Origin: Polytrichum commune
Lineage: Eukaryota > Streptophyta > Polytrichopsida > Polytrichales > Polytrichaceae
Reading direction: 5' to 3'
Length of the DNA stretch: 64,000 nt
NCBI GenBank assembly: GCA_950295325.1
Contig: OX485803.1
Location: forward strand, 53,085,554 to 53,149,553
The notes beneath the pieces were generated by a model. The model had not been told where the DNA came from. It made no database searches and saw nothing but the letters and a program-made list of their open reading frames with translations. The translations under genes were made by a program, and so were the position numbers. Positions 48,201 to 58,864 of the stretch are shown piece after piece (position 1 is the stretch's first letter; each line of letters begins with the position of its first letter).

Positions 48201-48425
48201 CCTCCCGAAACCGGCACACAAAGGAATGTCATCGTGGTCATCCCTAGAATGTAGAGATTGTTCGTGCACTTCCAAAGATTCATGGGAGGATGCATCCACA
48301 AACACCCCCATCACGTTAGGCATACCATTACTACCCGCCGACGGGGAAGAAAGTTCACAGTTACCATCGGAGGACGAAGCAATTGTGGGAAACTCCAATG
48401 AACTATATGCCGCGGGCAGCGCCAT
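45297..48425 (-). CDS. DUF7869-type RNase H-like putative transposase
   Basis: Two exons on the minus strand, 48425-46949 and 46816-45297, giving about 998 residues. The 132-bp intron (GTTTGT...TTCCCAG) splits GTC ACA G/GG ATG to give VTGMIAHGHGD. It contains no in-frame stop, so an unspliced reading also stays open. N-terminal part: acidic and Ser-rich; a CCDRKCC cluster near residue 211; CMTC near 402 and ACPC near 471 suggest metal binding. The core has IIHDKMDHAK, HIQLDNCAKDNKCRY (about 583) and VGHTHDDIDASFGRW (about 621), the signature of the DUF7869 family, whose spaced acidic residues resemble an RNase H/DDE nuclease. The function is inferred. It is GC-richer than the flanks and looks intact. 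The start is the first ATG after an upstream stop-free stretch. No terminal inverted repeats found. Palindrome array 1 lies 380 bp upstream. Confidence 0.7.
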   Translation of the reverse strand: MALPAAYSSLEFPTIASSSDGNCELSSPSAGSNGMPNVMGVFVDASSHESLEVHEQSLHSRDDHDDIPLCAGFGREQWVGLDVVLHNDLGVPVADGICRNSDPRDCVDANPLGPSDVGVCILNSLLPLEVPVTWRFSLRRWPLCRVLHDGVSLLDHERRHKQTQLALLANIRPRKGLRKYDSNRVPRGDKERRRDRILGDESIRLVSAKECCDRKCCQFFSREKIKSLRQEMWLADFRMRSAKKLEVHRNVHIDTHGHKVVTLENVEVCCTAWYTIHAVSKSDFYRFQKYSSLGRRSRFHGNSGTKKSREATLQASTTLSTIIVPLADAMPHKTRTLSSGEKVVQMVLPMGTKWKNILTDINEVGRIAGCGPISLSKLNVIKNQQFAEYILKRPGDKFARCMTCEKYKGLQDAHPIGTESHSRHQGKYIEHVNNQEAHRHDYYKNRALSIMRPTEVLTIIHDKMDHAKTACPCYARKIKATDGLFKLPVAVTGLYEITNMCSNYPILLGVFALGFNFIHPFRVVVIFIHASFVSFPGMIAHGHGDVKYAHYGLDFYPGDANHTVESFAKLLRDLEKPPVHSSRALFDGCGTTPLYEALLEGKEVCMSSLPEPPGEPLCAKPLPPTLHIQLDNCAKDNKCRYIFCFWSLLVAKGIFKEVFVSFLMVGHTHDDIDASFGRWSMKLHEEDFPTIPLLMKSYMDLDHMPVIPHMIEEVPDFKAFIKPYMLKGGDRLVGHTKAQQFRFYIRDDGLLAMQFKLLCTSPNWGPDDGILVWCQDNDGKCLLPDGDPKPCKPDPMRNGPEIIKGISGFIEYWKELCEEDITRRVRDTHEPLIAYWDRIHSALMTLGGDTRTTLTQGFWPQSHLTVVESDTMFFSNGDVREEFAMDEHYVGPARNRPAPSFRVGVDCHEGYLVLVRAGDEEHPKPIWLVKALSSPNFVRTSPNFRQIEVEYCRPSTKDQNVLRTYLGWDTKKNFKWTVDSAYTPVWINTDIILCAWKPRKGSKTETMTIPQKHIDFAKDNLARIVAAVNDAENGYEAEDEDV

Positions 48426-48807
48426 AAAACCTAAGCAAACCAATAATTAATGACAAACAAAACAAGCACAGCAATGCACACAAAAGCAAATACGAGAGCT
48501 GTGTAGGTATATGGCTCAAAAATCACAAAGAACTCTCGCGGCATCGTTGGGGGACCTCACATATGTAGACGAATGTGCTTTCGAAAACAACGCCATGACA
48601 TGGAAATACAACATGGGATCCACACGGCAATGGACAACGGCATGCAATTGTAAAATGGATAAGCAACGTGCATTGATTATGAGCACCCAAAATGCACTTG
48701 CATCATTATAATGATGCAGTAAAGCAATTGAGGGGCATGTCTTTGACGGGTGTGTGCATGCGAACGACCGACCCCAAGACAGAGCCCAAACTGAGGGATG
48801 TATGTAT

Positions 48808-50005
48808 ACGAACGATCGTTCGTAAGTCCTAGCCGAAACATATGGACGTATGCATAGGAACGATAAATAATATGTTCTAGCCGTGACCTTGTTTGTAAAA
48901 ACTATTGACCCGACAGAAGAGATATCCATAGCCAAGGACTTGGAGGCATGTGTTCAAACTAACGGCTGTTTCTGGATAATTGCAAAATAATATCAATTGA
49001 TATTTACGAACGCACGTTCGTGAATAACCCACCATCAGATGTTCAGTTGGACATCACAGATTCACGGGAGCCTATGTGGGTTGGAAGGTTGGAAGGAAAA
49101 TATACGAATACACGTTCGTGTATCATTGATACATTTTAGTACCTACGACTACCTATAAGTAGGTCAACGTGGATCTATGTACAATGATCTACTTACGAAC
49201 GCACGTTCGCAAACAACTCGCATCACAAGAACTTAGGTGCGACTGTATCTCGAAAGAAATATATACGAACGCACGTTCGTATATCATTGACAATTTTCAT
49301 GCCTCTGACTACATATAAGTAAATCAACGTGGAGTATGTTTAATGCTCTACTTACGAACGCACGTTCGTAAACCAATCACATCACACGAAGTTAGGTGCC
49401 TTGTATCTGGAAGGAAATATATACGAACGCACGTTCGTATGTCATCGACAATTTTCATGTCTCTGACTACATATAATTAAATCAACATGGAGTATGTCTA
49501 ATGCTCTACTTACGAACGCACGTTCGTAAACCAATCACATCACACGAAGTTAGGTGCCCTGTATCTGGAAGGAAATATATACGAACGCACGTTCGTATGT
49601 CATCGACAATTTTCATGCCTCTGACTACATATAATTAAATCAACATGGAGTATGTCTAATGCTCTACTTACGAACGCACGTTCGTATGTCATCGACAATT
49701 TTCATGCCTCTGACTACATATAATTAAATCAACATGGAGTATGTCTAATGCTCTACTTACGAACGCACGTTCGTAAACCATTCACATCACACGAACTTAG
49801 GTGCCCCTGTATCTCGAAGGAAATATATACGAACGCACGTTCGTATATCATTGACAACTTTCATGCCTCTGACTACATATACGTAAATCAGCGTGGAGTA
49901 TGTCTAATGCTCGGTTTACGAATGCACGTTCGTAAACCACTCACATCACGTGTCTAAGCCTATTGTGCATATGCTACCAACTCATCTTTACGAACGTGCG
50001 TTCGT
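48808..50005. repeat. Palindrome array 1 (14 copies), upstream of the DUF7869-type gene
   Basis: Fourteen copies of ACGAACGNNCGTTCGT or one-mismatch variants start at 48808, 49006, 49104, 49195, 49265, 49354, 49423, 49512, 49581, 49670, 49759, 49829, 49918 and 49990. From 49195 to 49918 they sit in tandem units of about 158 bp holding two palindromes each, spaced alternately about 70 and 89 bp. One step (49581 to 49670 to 49759) repeats the 89-bp interval, indicating a deletion or unequal crossover. Spacers are themselves repeated, so this is not CRISPR. The centre is mostly CA, with AT at 48808 and TG at 49990. Confidence 0.9.
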
Positions 50006-52319
50006 AAAGGTCCGGTATTTGCGGCGGTATATATGGGTATGTGCAGACTATAGTGTACCTGGGAGGTATAGGGTGGGCGCACAATAAAATGGTTTGAGCT
50101 CGTTCCAGTCAGGTCTGTGGAGCGCACACTTGGATGTGCCGCAGAAAAGAGCTCTGATGTGGAGGGAAGAGCTTTAAGTACCTTCCCCCTGATGGTTCAA
50201 AATCCCTTGGATGCTATTTAAAAAGAGGATTCCCACCGCCTACTTTGACCTAACAATATGCCATTCCATCCATGCGGATATATATAAATAGCATTATGTA
50301 TGGAGCATGTCTTGCATGCACGCAACATATTGTAAATATGTCAATCGGTCGCACACCTTAGTTGTTATCAAGGTCTCACGAGAATATATGTCTATATTTA
50401 TATGTTTATATAAATTTCATATTATATATTATATATTATTATATATACACATATATATAATATTATATACATAATGTCTATATAGGTTGATGGTTAACAT
50501 TGAGTTTTAAATGATTTGCGACTAAGGTGTGAAGTCCAAGTTAATTGACGATTGATTATACCTAATAAAGTGATGAAGGGTTTAGGGTAATACATATTCA
50601 CACACACAATGAGGTAAGAGTGGCTAAGAACATGTTGTGGAAGTCCCTAAAATTGTAGGTATCATATGATTCACATTAAAAAAATGCCCGTAATATGGTC
50701 ATCAAGTGCATGAATACCAATAAAAAATCGCTTAATCCATTATGGTTTGTACTAGGTAGATTGATGACATTTTGAACCAATCTTACCCAGTATATGTAGG
50801 TAAGGTCTTCATTCAAATGTAACACTAGGTTTGAAAATAATGAATTAAAATGGCATGATTGGAAATGATCAATCACTTTGGAACGGTGCATACGATAATG
50901 ATAAGAATTGAAACCATACCTACGTGAAGTCACACTTACAATTATTAATATGTGTTTGACATCCTATGGGAAATAAATTTTCCTCCACCTCTTGTAAAGG
51001 TTTAGGATAGCCCTCGCCACAATTTGAAATTGAGTCCTTTATCCGATAAATATTTATTTAAGGAACCATTGAACACCTTGAAAGATATATTGTCCATGAA
51101 AATTTTATATTTTAAAACACCATATACACATCCTTGCGGGTGGATTCTTCATTTGAATCCACCCCCTACACTCGAGCCTCGCCAAACATCGGACCATATT
51201 ATGAACTAATATAAGTTTAAATGCAATTGATCATTGGTGAAATTAAAAGTTGATGGCACTAGTATTCGTTTGTTAGTTCAAGTCGACAACTAATTAAATG
51301 ACTTCACCTCCTATTGGAAATTCATTTATCCTCCAGCATGGTGTGGAAATGGATAACTAATTTGGAATGGTGCATACATTAGTATGCACTTACAATTATC
51401 TGTTTATATTATTTGCATCCTACAAGAAGTATGTGCATGACCATAGCTTAAACTGTTGATTTAAACCAAAGTCTTAAACCATTCATGTTATAATAAGATT
51501 AAGTATGCATTGTGTGATCAAATTGCACTCAAAACTATATACTAAGGTGAAAGGGCTAGCATTCTAAATTTCCCTCTTCACCTATTAAGCCAATGTTTTA
51601 TCTCAAAATGACAATTATTCGCATGAATCTAGATTATTATAGTTGCTATGAACCACATAAAGCAATTTCCAATCGAACCAACATTGGTTTACCACTTTGA
51701 CATGATGCCCATAGACCACAACATGGCCTTATATAAGAAATGTTGGTAAGATAAAAAGATGTAGGGTTTAGGGGTTAGGGTTTAGGGTTTGGGGTTAGCG
51801 TATAGGGTTTGTGACAGTTGTCTAGGTGGTTTGTGGGCTTAGGATTTATATCGTTAGTGATACTTAGTGTACTATGCGTTTGTATTTAGAGTATCTAACA
51901 CTAAATATCATATTAAGGGTGGGTCAAGCTAACACCTCATGAAATTAATGACAACGTATTGAAAATTGAATTTTCCCCCACTTCTAGAGGAGAATCAGAT
52001 AGCCCCTCTCCACAATTTAAAATGCATCCTTTATGTATGTCATATTTGTTTGAGGAACCATTGAACAACTTTAAGGATGTGTGGTTCATGAAAACTCTAT
52101 CTTGCAAAACACCATATATACATTGGGGTGGATTCTTCATCGAAAACCTACTAAATGACATGCATTGTGTTGTACAAATTAACTGAACATACTTTTCTAA
52201 AATATGTTTACAAGGAATCCAACTGTAGAGGTATTAAGGGGAATGTAAAATTCATGTCCCCGAACTAAGCTCCCACCATTTCATATTTCTTATTTCCTAA
52301 ACCCTCATGCATCCATCTC
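50006..52319. other. AT-rich spacer with a direct duplication
   Basis: Low-complexity TATA-type sequence at about 50390-50480. Blocks at about 50965-51170 (ending GGGTGGATTCTTCAT) recur at about 51955-52142 in the same order: CCACAATTTGAAAT, GAGGAACCATTGAACA, AAAACACCATATA. A TTTAGGG-type cluster lies at about 51762-51810. No gene recognised. Confidence 0.5.
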
Positions 52320-52867
52320 CCCATGCTATTCCCTCATCCCCCCCATGTCCCTCCCCATCCCCTCCCCCCTCCCAGCCCTGGCCAGTGGCCATCAGCCACG
52401 TGGCCGCCGCCAGGAAACCCTAGCGGTGCCGGGTACCTCCCCACGCCTCTTCCTTTCCTCCTCATTTGTCATTTGGACCAGAGGAGGAGGGGAGAGCTTA
52501 GGTGTGGCGAAGCCCTTGCCGTTTGTGGCGCCGCATATTATATGTTTTCTTTGACTCGCATTGTCAGAAGCTTGAGATTAGGATCGCTTGAGAGGGTGAG
52601 AGTTTTAGAAAGCTTGAGAGGTTTAGAAAGCTTGAGAGGTTGAGTGTTTCAAAAAACTTGAGAGTTCCAGAAAACTTGAGTTTTAAGGGCTTGTGAGTTG
52701 TGTGTACATCAGAATATTTGTAGGATTTGTATATAAGTTTTGAAGGCTTGAGAGTGTGAGAAAGGAGCGAGGGTAGAAGATTGCATTTGAAAGTGAAGTC
52801 AGTGCATTTGTGAGGTTTCTGGTTTCTGAGTAGCAGGCAGCAGGTTTTGTGTGTGCAACAATTCAAT
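52320..52867 (+). promoter_or_regulatory. Presumed promoter and leader exon of the ParB/FCP1-type gene
   Basis: A GC-rich block contains the G-box core CACGTG (about 52395-52400) and AAACCCTAGC, then ATATTATATG near 52536. A short minisatellite follows at about 52598-52690, with units like TTTAGAAAGCTTGAGAGG repeated about four times and decaying. CAAT/GTGAGTAC near 52868 is a good donor and ATATTGCAG/ATGG at 53919/53920 a good acceptor, so I infer a leader exon followed by a 5' intron that contains palindrome array 2. No transcript evidence is available. Confidence 0.4.
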
Positions 52868-53204
52868 GTGAGTACAACTTTCCTTTTCAAAACACTTCTT
52901 TGCAATCTGAAATTCTTCTTTGTTGAATTACATGTGTTTTGTTTTATGCATTATGAGCTTTGGCATGTTTTGAATGAATTAGGACTTTCCTCTTCATTAT
53001 GAATTCCCAATCACTGAATCTAAAATTTTGTTGTGATTCCATATTGCACTTTGTGTTTCATCATTCTGATCAAGAGTTGTAGGCAGAAATCCAACCTATG
53101 TTGATCGCAACTTTCATAAACCCATACATACGTATTCGTATATATACGTATACGTTCATGTACGGACAAAGCATTTATTATCATACCCACACATGACCAC
53201 ATTT

Positions 53205-53887
53205 ACGAACGATCGTTCGTAAATGTGCCGTGTATACATCTAATACACCAACCCCTCTACTTTTACGAACGTGCGTTCGTAAAATACACACTCACCCTAT
53301 ACATTTGCGAACGTGCGTTCGTAATTGACCAAATAAGGAACATCATGTAATTGCGAACGTCCGTTCGTAAGTACACAGTAATCACACATCAATATCCAAA
53401 ATTTACGAACGGTCGTTCGTAAACAGGGATAAAAACAAACCCCGGATTTACGAATGCGCGTTCGTAATTGACCAAATAAGGAACATCATGTAATTGCGAA
53501 CGTCCGTTCGTAAGTACACAGTAATCACAAATAAATATCCAAAATTTACGAACGGTCGTTCGTAAACAGGGTTTAAAACAAATCCAGGATTTACGAACGC
53601 GCGTTCGTAATTGACCAAATAAGGAACATCATGTAATTGCGAACGTCCGTTCGTAAGTACACAGTAATCACAAATCAATATCCAAAATTTACGAATGGTC
53701 GTTCGTAAACAGGGATGAAAACAAACCCAGGATTTACGAACGCGCGTTCGTAAATCCACAAAGAGGCATGGACATAAATATGTACATCCAATAACTAATA
53801 GAAAAATTATTCTCAAAAACGATCCCCGTACCTTTTGATTGCACCATATGAACATCAAAGCAACCAGAAATACGAACGCGCGTTCGT
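53205..53887. repeat. Palindrome array 2 (13 copies), in the inferred 5' intron
   Basis: Copies start at 53205, 53265, 53307, 53353, 53405, 53450, 53496, 53548, 53593, 53639, 53691, 53736 and 53872. Between 53307 and 53751 they form a higher-order repeat of about 143 bp with three palindromes per unit whose central dinucleotides follow a fixed order (CG or TG, then TC, then GT). The outer bases also vary by position in the unit (the second begins GCGAACG rather than ACGAACG). The unit is unrelated to the 158-bp unit of array 1 apart from the palindrome. Confidence 0.9.
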
Positions 53888-53919
53888 AAATGCCATTCTG
53901 AAAGTGTCTTATATTGCAG

Positions 53920-55214
53920 ATGGCTAGACCAGGCAGGAGCGCAATAGAGATGTTCGCAGTACAGTTGGATCGCCTTCCGGAGTCAGTGACAGATGACAAT
54001 GGCAATGACAACTACATCCCCAAAGATGACTTCATCGGGGAGTGGACGGCGCTCCCCGAGAAAAGTGATGACGGGATGTTCGTCCTTAGGTTCACATACG
54101 AGTTGGAGACAAGGCCAGACCAGCCTGAGCAGTGGGTGCAGATGAAGACCTGGGGGATAGAATCTATAGAGGCACAGGGTGATTTTGTCATTTTGGAAAT
54201 GAAAAACAAAAAAGACAACATCAACCTCCTGCTGGACTTCAGGAGGCACCCTTTCTCCCATACATACGCACAGAATAATATTGTAGAGGATGCAAAGCAT
54301 TTTGACCTGATTAACCTCTTCACGAAGTACAGGCTCAGCCAGCATTGGACTGCCAGGAAGCTCACTGCACTGGCCCTGAACATTTCCAAGTATAACAGTG
54401 CCGTCGCCGAGGCTAACAAGAAGAAAAAGAGTCCAAAAAAACCTACTGCATCTGGAGCAGGAGGTTCCAGAAGTGCGCCGCGGCCAGTGCCAACAGGTAG
54501 CAGATTGACAGAAGGGCCAAGCAGACACTCCACGCCATCTAAAAGAACTAGGGATGACATGGAGAAGTCAGGTGTAACGGAGACCGCGGAGGTCAACTCG
54601 CCGTCTGTCATGCCGACTCCTTTGAAAAAGGGAGAAAACCCTGATGCTGCAAAGACGACTTGTATCCTTCGAGACTTCAACAATTACTCGAAGGATTGCT
54701 GGCCCATGGGACGGCACTTCACCTTCAACGTGGACTGCTTCAGATGCGAGAAATCCCCGAACAAGTGGGTGGTGAGGTCACGTGAAAGCGGGGGTGTGAA
54801 ATGGCAAATAAATAACTTGATGAACAATGTGAAGTGGGATAGGCAAACAGTGTGTGTTATGCCAAAAGGTTTCACTTCCCGTCCCACGGAAAAGAATTGG
54901 GCACGAATCCAGAACGGGGAGTTCTGGATTATTGATGGACAGCACAGTTTGGAGGCCTCGCAGATCATTCTAAAGGACGATAACTTCCAGCATGAGCTCA
55001 AGGGGGACCTGCGCTACTGGAAAGCGTTCCTGGTCTGGTCTGACGACTGGGACAAGCTCCGGAAAATTTCGACATTTCTGAATTCCGGAATAAAATCAAG
55101 GCGTTTGAAGCGTCGTGGGCAGCGAACATAGTGGCTGCGAGAGACGTGTGGGTTGCACATGGGTGCCCACCAAAGGAGAGGGAGAATGCGAAAAACCAGT
55201 CTCCACAATGGAAG
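53920..55214 (+). CDS. Exon with ParB/sulfiredoxin-like DGQHS domain (ParB/FCP1-type gene, exon 1)
   Basis: First coding exon of a large gene. The ATG directly follows a good acceptor (ATATTGCAG), so it could be the start or an internal Met. Residues 1 to about 165 are acidic and unassigned; 165-250 is Lys/Pro/Ser-rich linker. DRQTVCVMPKGF, then NWARIQNGEFWIIDGQHSLE (DGQHS near residue 339), then WKAFLVW, resemble the ParB/Srx-fold DGQHR-type domain. The frame breaks at about 55087-55089: one missing base takes the reading from KISTFLNS into NKIKAFEASWAANIVAARDVW, which runs open to the donor CAATGGAAG/GTAAGT at 55214. Without the break the exon would be phase 0 at both ends. Read literally, the open frame ends at 55131. 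Assembly error or mutation cannot be told apart here. Confidence 0.6.
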
Positions 55215-55333
55215 GTAAGTTTACGAACGAGCGTTCGTAATTCTCAGGTTCCTTTTCAACATTCTTGATCATTTTATTTACGAACGTGCGTTCGTATTTG
55301 GTTGCCCGCTGACATTATTTTCTTCTAATGCAA

Positions 55334-56661
55334 GCATTTTGCGATGCGATGGTAGATAAATTCTCTTCCATCGACATGAAGTCCACGTCAACGAAGTCCG
55401 TCCTGGAGCTGAAGGGTGAGCTCCGGCTCATTTGTTGCAACATAGACACCTGGGATTTGTGGGCCCAGTTTTTTGATGCTCACAGTGCGGGGGATCTCGT
55501 CAACCCCGACACTGAAGAAAAATATAACAAGGAGAAGAGTGGGGAAGCCCCTCCGCTGCTGAGGGAATTTTTTAGGCCGCTTCAGGGGTTGACGGAGTCC
55601 GAATTGCAGAGATGTGCAGTGCATGCTCTTGGGAACACCGTCGGTAGAACAATCCCCTACCCGAAGATTTTTTTGAAGAGGCCAAAGCACATGCCCGGAA
55701 CGTACTCCATCAAGGAGTGGTGCGAGCATTGCAAATTGAAGACTAACGCGATGAGGGAGTTGGGCGCACTCGTCCCAGAGTACAAACTCTTCCAGGCCGA
55801 CGGAGACATCAACTGGGCTGGATGGAAAGAGTTCAAGGTCGGCTACAACATCAACGGCTCTTCCATGCGTAGTCTAGTTAAGGAACACGCCTCCGTTTTG
55901 AAACTCAAGGGGAACAAGCGGACCAAGAAAACAGAGACAGATCCCCAGGAGGTGGAGTTGTATATAAAGTTTTTGGAGAGGAAGCGGAGGGCCACATTCG
56001 AGGGAGTGGCCAGATTTTGTTTGGTAACCACCGGGTTGGAGAGGACCACATTTTCTAAGTGGGACAGCACCATCAGCAAGGCCGAGGTGAGGGAGGACCG
56101 CAGGGGTTGCCCATTTGCCCTGATTGATTTCAGGGGGATCCCAGGAGGTGCGAGGCAAGGGGGAAAGGATTTGCCCTTCTATAACCCTTTCATGGCAAAG
56201 TTTCAAGACTACAAATCGCCTACCATGAGGGAGCCTCACGTATGGCTTTGGATAGTGGAACAAGAGAAACTATCCATTGTGACGGAGCTGTACGAGAATA
56301 CCATCAAATTTGAATACAGCATCTACCACAGCACCTACGTGCCCGCAAAAACAGAAGGGATCGTGGCCATCAAAACGAGGCCAGGGGCAACAAGCAGGTG
56401 GGAGCTATCAGCCTGATCTTCTTGACATACAATGCACTCATGCATGGGAGAGCGCCTGTGAAGGCAAACAATACTTTCAAGAAGATATACAGCATTCCTC
56501 ACCCCCCTCCCAAGGAACTGCTGCAGGAGACACTGTACACTATTTTCCCCGCATTGGAGCTCAGGTTGGAGTTCTACGTGTCAGTGTTGCAGAGCTTGGC
56601 AATTAGTGGAGAAACTGTCTACAACATCTTTGGAGGCAGCAAGTTTATGTACGCGGCCATG
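55334..56661 (+). CDS. Exon resembling beta-class DNA amino-methyltransferase (exon 2)
   Basis: A stop-free stretch begins near 55328 and continues to a single-base break in the A-run at about 56367-56370, then on to the donor GCCATG/GTAAGC at 56661. One added base would make 443 codons in phase 0. Late motifs suggest an N4/N6-type methylase: CPFALIDFRG in the position of a DPPY box (degenerate), HVWLWIVEQEKL, QVGAISLIFL, IPHPPPKELLQETL, and ETVYNIFGGSKFMYAAM resembling the SAM-binding DPF.GSGTT motif, here FGGSK. Order fits the beta class, catalytic residues do not, so activity is doubtful. The first part is not recognised. The expected acceptor reads TGCAA/GCATTT instead of CAG/G, so splicing here may be lost. 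A fungal or algal repeat-element origin is possible. Confidence 0.45.
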
Positions 56662-56813
56662 GTAAGCACTCCTTCAATTTACGAACGCTCGTTCGTAATG
56701 TTCATTGAGCTAGATGTTAATAGTTGCCAATGTCTTTCTGTGGGTTGATGTTCATGTTTTTGTTTACGAACGCGCGTTCGTATATGCTGACATGATTGCA
56801 ATCGTTGCTACAG

Positions 56814-58280
56814 ATACTGGGGTTGTGCGTGAATAGCTACATCGACGCCCAGGACGAGGAGGAATACCAAGTCCACAGGGTGAAGGCTTTCACAATGGAT
56901 CTGCACGACATGGGTGTCCCTAGGGAGGATTTCAGCATGCCCGTCGACGAAGGCATGCCGGGCATGGAGACAGACGATGACGAGCCCGCCCCTTCCGTAG
57001 ACGTAGACGTGGACGCCATCTTGCAGTCCTTCAACATCACTCCTTTACGGATTTTGGCGCCAACGGGTCATCCTTCTGACCCCCAAGGGACACCGGGGGG
57101 CTATACAGGATCGTCGGCTGGGACCACCCAGGATGTCCTCCCCGCTAGAGTGTCGGGTGCGGAACCCTTCGGCACGCCTGGAGGCTGCTCGACTTCAGTA
57201 TCTCCAAGGCCCGTCGTCGTTCCGAGGATGGAGACCCTCGACCTCCTCGACCAACGCTCGCGTCCATCCTTGGACCTCTTCCGGAACACGAGGAGGAGAA
57301 TGAAGAAGACTCCGTACGTGGAGTTGCCTGAAGGAGCAATCATCGAGGTGTCCGACGAGGACGAGGGCGACATGGACATCATGGCGGAGCTAGGGGTCGA
57401 TTACGACAAAAACAAGCGGGTGAAGGAGGAGGCGCTGACTGTTGCCGAGCTGAATGCCAAGCTAGAGCAGAAAATGAAGGAGGAAATGGCGGCTGCGGCA
57501 GAGGAGAGTGCAAGAAATATGGCCCGCATGCAGGAGGCGCTGCGGGAGTCCGCAGCAAAGACGGACGCCATATTTGAGATGCTCAGAAATATGCAGAGCT
57601 TCTCGGCGCCAGCACAACAGCCTTACCCCTTCCCCGGAGGATACCCCTCCCATACCCCCCCTCCAGGCCTGTTCCCCGGAGGACCTTCGCACCCACCAGC
57701 ACCACACCCAACGCCAGCTGGGAGTCCTCCGCCCCCTCAAATGACTGCCACCCCCGCCAACTCCCACGATGCGATAAGGGCTGCCATACGCGAGGACGAA
57801 GATTTACGAACGCGCGTTCGTGAATCTTCAGGTCCGGCAGTCCTAACCCCTCCCCCTCCAAGGGTAGGACTGGCCTCAGTCACTGCCACCGCCTCTTTGA
57901 CAGTCGTCCCGAGGGTAGTGCATAGGCAGGGCGATGAATCTGCGCAACACACTGACATGGTCATTGTGGAGGAAACGCAGGGGAGCCCCAATGACGCGGC
58001 AGCTGTCCAGGGAATGGACGTTGAGAGCCCTGACCTGGAACGACATCCATCCGCGGAGATGGAGGATGTCCGCATGGACACTCTCGACCTGGGCGGAGAC
58101 GACGACGACGACGACGATGCGGACCACATTGTGCAGACCCAGGCGTCACAGTTGGAGCGTGCCACAGACGCCATGGAGACAGAGGCGGCTGGCCAAATGG
58201 GGATTACGAGCGCGCGTTCGTTAATCGAAGAGAAGGGAACTGCTCGGTCCAGCGCCGCTGCCCCTCCCCCCGATGACGAG
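56814..58280 (+). CDS. Linker exon: end of methylase-like region, coiled coil, Pro-rich tail (exon 3)
   Basis: 489 codons, phase 0 at both ends (acceptor GCTACAG, donor GACGAG/GTAACT), unbroken. It opens with ILGLCVNSYIDAQDEEEYQV, which continues the SAM-binding-like motif of exon 2. Acidic segments follow (DEGMPGMETDDDE, DVDVDA). A Lys/Glu/Ala-rich stretch around residues 205-265 (AELNAKLEQKMKEEMAAAAE, then MARMQEALRE) is a likely coiled coil. A Pro/Gly/His-rich region and an acidic DDDDDD run come next. Two palindrome copies lie inside the reading frame: 57806-57821 is read as LRTRVRES and 58206-58221 as TSARSLIE. GC content is high compared with the flanks. No enzyme domain of its own. Confidence 0.55.
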
Positions 58281-58864
58281 GTAACTCCTCTCTGAGAATA
58301 CCACTCATTTGACGAACGCGCGTTCGTAACCACTAACCCATGCGCGTTGTGTTCTTGGCGGTTCATGTCCATCAGCATCACGAGGCGTGCGAGGACCCTT
58401 CTCTACGTGGACCCTTAGCCCGATAAATTTTGACCCTTAGCCCGATAAATTTTGTAGAACACGGCATGAATTTGCCATAGGAAACTGTGAAAATTTATCA
58501 CGTGAGACAAATTGTAAATATTCACGGAATTAATATATCAGCAGATGATCTCTGCGTCGCATCTCCCAAACTTATTGTATCGTATCGCATCTTGTATTAT
58601 GTATGTTCATGCGCATCATTACACTTTCGCGCCCACTTTCACCCTCCTTCACGAACGAGCGTTCGTACATGTGCTTCTATCCGCGCTCACGAACGAGCGT
58701 TCGTAAATGATGCGCCACCCCAACCTTCATTCACGAACGCTCGTTCGCAAGTCTGCACTTGACCACATTCTCCTTGCACTATTTTCCTCGCATAATCGTC
58801 TTTTCCTTACTGCAATGTTCTTTATTGGATCATAGAATTAAAATAGTCGAGTTGTTAATCACAG

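Noticed and set aside
45906-48450. Plus-strand frames of 216-232 codons
   Set aside because: They lie wholly within the minus-strand DUF7869-type gene and have no family features.
51762-51810. TTTAGGG cluster as a telomere or chromosome-fusion point
   Set aside because: Only a few imperfect units; such short interstitial tracts are common in plant DNA and also occur at 12341 and about 39930.
49006-53887. Palindrome arrays as CRISPR arrays
   Set aside because: The spacers are themselves repeated and vary from 26 to over 100 bp, the host is eukaryotic and no cas genes are present.
53448-54011. Minus-strand 187-codon frame with YERAFVN-type repeats
   Set aside because: The repeated peptide is only the translation of the palindromes in array 2; the palindrome gives the same peptides on both strands.
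55328-55333. ATG at 55328 as the start of an independent gene
   Set aside because: The upstream exon ends in a good donor 119 bp before, phases agree with an internal exon, and the palindrome-bearing interval looks like an intron. The weak acceptor leaves some doubt.
57101-58381. Long minus-strand frames within 57-60 kb
   Set aside because: They are antisense shadows of GC-rich, low-complexity coding sequence and show no motifs.
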